Source: Caldifarciminota bacterium
GTDB taxonomy: Bacteria; Hydrothermota; Hydrothermia; B15-G9
Length of the DNA stretch: 34,036 nucleotides
NCBI GenBank assembly: GCA_015489175.1
Contig: WGAI01000015.1
Coordinates: 1 to 34,036 of the forward strand
Direction: 5' to 3'
Part shown: positions 31,650 through 34,036 of the stretch, piece by piece
Position numbering within the stretch: the first letter of the stretch is position 1
How the letters are laid out: every line of letters starts with the position of its first letter
Notes under the pieces: model-generated
Told to the model about the DNA's origin: nothing
The model's input: the letters and a program-made list of their open reading frames with translations, nothing else
The model's database searches: none
Made by a program: the position numbers and the translations under genes

Positions 31650-34036
31650 TGTCCACTGCTCCGTTCAATTCTATCGAGCCTTTGTTTAAGCTGTTCGATC
31701 TCAGCCTGTTGTGCCTTTATGGCCTCGATCAAAATCGGGACCAGTTTTGAGTAATCGACGCCTTCGACCTTGCCATCCGGCCCATAGATCACAGCCTGAG
31801 GTGCAACCTTAGCCACTTCTTCAGCCGGCACACCTATGTCCTGACCGTCGGCTGTGGAATAAGTTTTTCCCTCAAGCTGCTTGACCTTGTCAACGGCGTT
31901 ATCGACCTTTTGAGAGACAGCCGTGCCTTCAGGAGCAGGTTTCTGGTAAAATCCTTTGGAAGACCCAATCGTGCCGTTCACATAGAGAGCATTCGATGTG
32001 GCAAACGAGTTGGTGGCCACAAACACATGCCCTTTGCCGTCCCAGTTGAACACTGCCACACTGTCTGTATCAGCCTGTGCGTGATAGCCGAACGCAAGAG
32101 AGAATTTTCCATTGGCCTGATTATACATACCTCCCGGCACCGAGGAGTAACTCCCACTGGCCGTGTTGGTATAGCCGCCAGCTATGACCGATTTTGAGCC
32201 ATAAGCACGGTTGTAATATCCGCCTCCTACAAATGACTTATCACCTGATGCCTCGTTATACATGCCGCTTCCAACAAAAGAGTAATTTCCGGATACCATG
32301 TTGCCAAAACCTGCACCTATGAACGAACCTGAAGACGAGATCGTGTCTTTCGCACCTGTCACAATTGCCGAATAAGTTTCGGTTACAGCATTTTGACTAC
32401 CACTTCCTATGAAAGAATACCCTGCTGTAATGCTGTTGCTGTCACCTGTGGCGATAAAGGAAAAACTATCCGCCATAAATATGGTATCTCCGTAGCCGGT
32501 AATTATCGCCGAGTTGTTTCCTAAGATGTAATTGATAGTACCGCTGCCTATAAAGCTATTATAAGAGGCTTCGATGTAGTTGTAAGTCCCCGATCCTATG
32601 AAAGAGTTGCTTGAAGGAGTTGCTGACATGTATGTAGAGATTATCCCGTTCCATTCGCCTCCAACAATCACATTCCCATGGCCATACATTCCGCCTAATT
32701 CGTTACTCAATATAATGTTATTATAGCCGCCGCCTATAAAAGATGAGGTGTCATAAATGATGCGATTGTTGAGACCGCCAGCTATCACGGAGTAATTGCT
32801 ATGGTCAAGCGTGTCATAACTGCCAGCGAAAATGCCACCGTAGTTTGAATATTGGATGAGGTTTGATAGCCCATTTCCGATCACAGAGTTGAGCGTGAAT
32901 AACATGCCGTTCTGACTGCCTCCACCGATGGAACTGAACGAAGATGTATAAACATAGTTGTCGGAGCCACCAGCTATTGTCAGCAAATTGCCTGATATCT
33001 GGTTGTTAATTCCTGAGACGACGGAGGAAGCATTACCTCTGGCCGAATTGTTGTATCCGCTCAAAACAGCGGCATACTTGTAATTGGATCCATCGGTTCC
33101 TGTCACCGATCTGAATCCAAGATTAACATGTGTCCACGCCGAATCCCCATAGAGCGTATCGCCTGCATCGAGGGCTATGCCGTAGTGATCAACCGGGAAC
33201 ATAATGTTTCCAATTGTATGCCATGGGCTTGGAGTATAGTCAGCTACTGAGTCGGCTATGCTGGCGTATGATGCGGTATCGGCATAGATGGCAAATATGG
33301 CCTGGCCAGTGTATTGAGAGGTGTCAGCATAAACCGTGTGATGTGATTCTATGGCCGTGTCTGAGTTCACCGAGTGAGAAGCGGCGGCGGCGTAGTTGGC
33401 TGTGTCCGCAGTGGTCGCGAACACCGAAAGGGCTGCAGTATCTGAATTGAAAGCACGGTGGGCGTAGTATGCTGTGTCCGATGTGACGGCATGGCCAGCA
33501 TTTGACGCATAGTTCGCAGTATCCGCCTGTGTCGCATGCTCGACATTTCCGGCGTTCGAGGCGTAGCCTGCTGTGTCGGATGTCACTGCGTGGCCAGCAT
33601 TTGACGCATAGCTCGCGGTATCCGCCTGAGTCGCATGCTCGACATTGGCGGCATTTGAGGCGTAACCAGCCGTGTCGGAAGTGACTGCGTGGCCGGCACT
33701 TGACGCATAGCTCGCAGTGTCCGCCTGTGTCGCATGCTCGACATTTCCGGCGTTCGTCGCATAACCTGCTGTGTCGGATGTCACTGCATGGCCGGCACTT
33801 GACGCATAGCTCGCAGTGTCCGCCTGTGTCGCATGCTCAACATTTCCGGCGTTCGTCGCATAACCTGCTGTGTCCGAAGTTACTGCGTGGCCGGCACTTG
33901 ACGCATAGCTCGCAGTATCCGCCTGAGTCGCATGCTCGACATTTCCGGCGTTCGTCGCATAACCTGCTGTGTCGGATGTCACTGCGTGGCCGGCACTTGA
34001 CGCATAGCTCGCAGTATCCGCCTGTGTCGCATGCTC
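31646..34036 (-). CDS. Repeat-rich surface fibre protein, 5' part beyond the window
   Basis: At least 797 aa; the frame is open through the right edge, so start and signal peptide are not visible. From N to C: ADTA/SDTA-type repeats of 16-17 residues grouped in 33-aa units, a linker (SPWHTIGNIMFP), and then about 20 YadA-head-like units (VIAGGLNNRI, SFIGSGTYNYI, SFVGGGYYNRAYG) expected to form a left-handed beta-roll trimer. The tail (KVKQLEGKTYS, DIGVPAEEVAKVAPQAV, VDYSKLVPILIEAIKAQQAE) resembles the S74 endosialidase-type intramolecular chaperone and ends in a coiled coil. The SDxRLK motif of self-cleaving S74 domains is not seen, so cleavage is doubtful. It is probably a trimeric adhesin or fibre; no YadA-type membrane anchor is present. 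Confidence 0.85.
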   Translation of the reverse strand, partial: EHATQADTASYASSAGHAVTSDTAGYATNAGNVEHATQADTASYASSAGHAVTSDTAGYATNAGNVEHATQADTASYASSAGHAVTSDTAGYATNAGNVEHATQADTASYASSAGHAVTSDTAGYASNAANVEHATQADTASYASNAGHAVTSDTAGYASNAGNVEHATQADTANYASNAGHAVTSDTAYYAHRAFNSDTAALSVFATTADTANYAAAASHSVNSDTAIESHHTVYADTSQYTGQAIFAIYADTASYASIADSVADYTPSPWHTIGNIMFPVDHYGIALDAGDTLYGDSAWTHVNLGFRSVTGTDGSNYKYAAVLSGYNNSARGNASSVVSGINNQISGNLLTIAGGSDNYVYTSSFSSIGGGSQNGMLFTLNSVIGNGLSNLIQYSNYGGIFAGSYDTLDHSNYSVIAGGLNNRIIYDTSSFIGGGYNNIILSNELGGMYGHGNVIVGGEWNGIISTYMSATPSSNSFIGSGTYNYIEASYNSFIGSGTINYILGNNSAIITGYGDTIFMADSFSFIATGDSNSITAGYSFIGSGSQNAVTETYSAIVTGAKDTISSSGSFIGAGFGNMVSGNYSFVGSGMYNEASGDKSFVGGGYYNRAYGSKSVIAGGYTNTASGSYSSVPGGMYNQANGKFSLAFGYHAQADTDSVAVFNWDGKGHVFVATNSFATSNALYVNGTIGSSKGFYQKPAPEGTAVSQKVDNAVDKVKQLEGKTYSTADGQDIGVPAEEVAKVAPQAVIYGPDGKVEGVDYSKLVPILIEAIKAQQAEIEQLKQRLDRIERSSGQ
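33483..34036. repeat. 99-bp tandem repeat array within the surface protein gene
   Basis: The marker GCATGCT recurs at 33534, 33633, 33732, 33831, 33930 and 34029, exactly every 99 bases. Units are about 90-97 percent alike by eye, and the array continues past the right edge. Each unit encodes 33 residues made of two half-repeats (SDTAGYATNAGNVEHA and QADTASYASSAGHAV). Degenerate half-repeats continue inward to about 33240. Confidence 0.93.

Noticed and set aside
33483-34036. CRISPR-like array
   Set aside because: The 99-base units are contiguous near-identical repeats without variable spacers, and they encode an in-frame protein repeat.

Overview
The window looks like chromosomal DNA from an uncultured diderm (LPS-bearing) bacterium, probably of an FCB-type or WOR-3-like candidate phylum. 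Several points support this. It carries LPS genes (lptB, a Kdo transferase). It carries secreted proteins ending in type IX-secretion-like C-terminal sorting domains. An OmpH/Skp-like periplasmic protein and an outer-membrane barrel candidate are also present. Genes are packed with ATGA, GTGA and TTGA stop/start overlaps, and GTG and TTG starts are common. Taxonomy is inferred only from gene content; no rRNA or tRNA is present.

Layout. 1-78 holds the first codons of a minus-strand gene leaving the left edge, with a good sigma-70 promoter and an inverted repeat. 383-4854 (+) is a tight cluster: exported hypothetical protein, lptB, rpoN, a NYN/LabA-type nuclease-fold protein, and waaA. In waaA the only normal start codon lies downstream of the catalytic glutamate. 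4844-6067 (-) is an AlbA_2-like/HATPase/winged-helix regulator whose promoter spacer is filled with CCGG palindromes; a secreted CxxC thioredoxin-fold protein diverges from it. 6665-9552 (-) is an overlapping three-gene unit: TM1410/GH114-like secreted protein, recX, apbE. 9945-15996 (+) encodes two large secreted proteins with C-terminal sorting domains, separated by two terminators.

16010-20246 (+) is a five-gene run: biotin carboxylase, FIST-domain sensor protein, Roadblock/LC7 protein, DksA/TraR zinc-finger protein, and an unusual OmpH/Skp plus CsgG-like fusion. A long TPR protein (20470-22647) follows. Converging on it is a minus-strand operon with a strong promoter: a 45-aa membrane protein, an outer-membrane barrel candidate, and an NtrC-type sigma-54 activator. 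The activator complements the rpoN gene 20 kb away.

25.4-26.26 kb is AT-rich and contains a broken IS256-family transposase. 26262-30918 (+) is ftsK, an ABC-2-type permease and comF, translationally coupled. The right end (minus strand) encodes a repeat-rich surface protein with ADTA-type repeats, YadA-head-like repeats and an S74-chaperone-like tail. It is coupled to a small secreted protein with a sorting domain and runs off the right edge.

The most unusual items are the Skp-CsgG fusion within the FIST/Roadblock/DksA operon, the surface-fibre operon with a 99-bp tandem array, the self-contained operator of the AlbA_2-like regulator, and the start of waaA.
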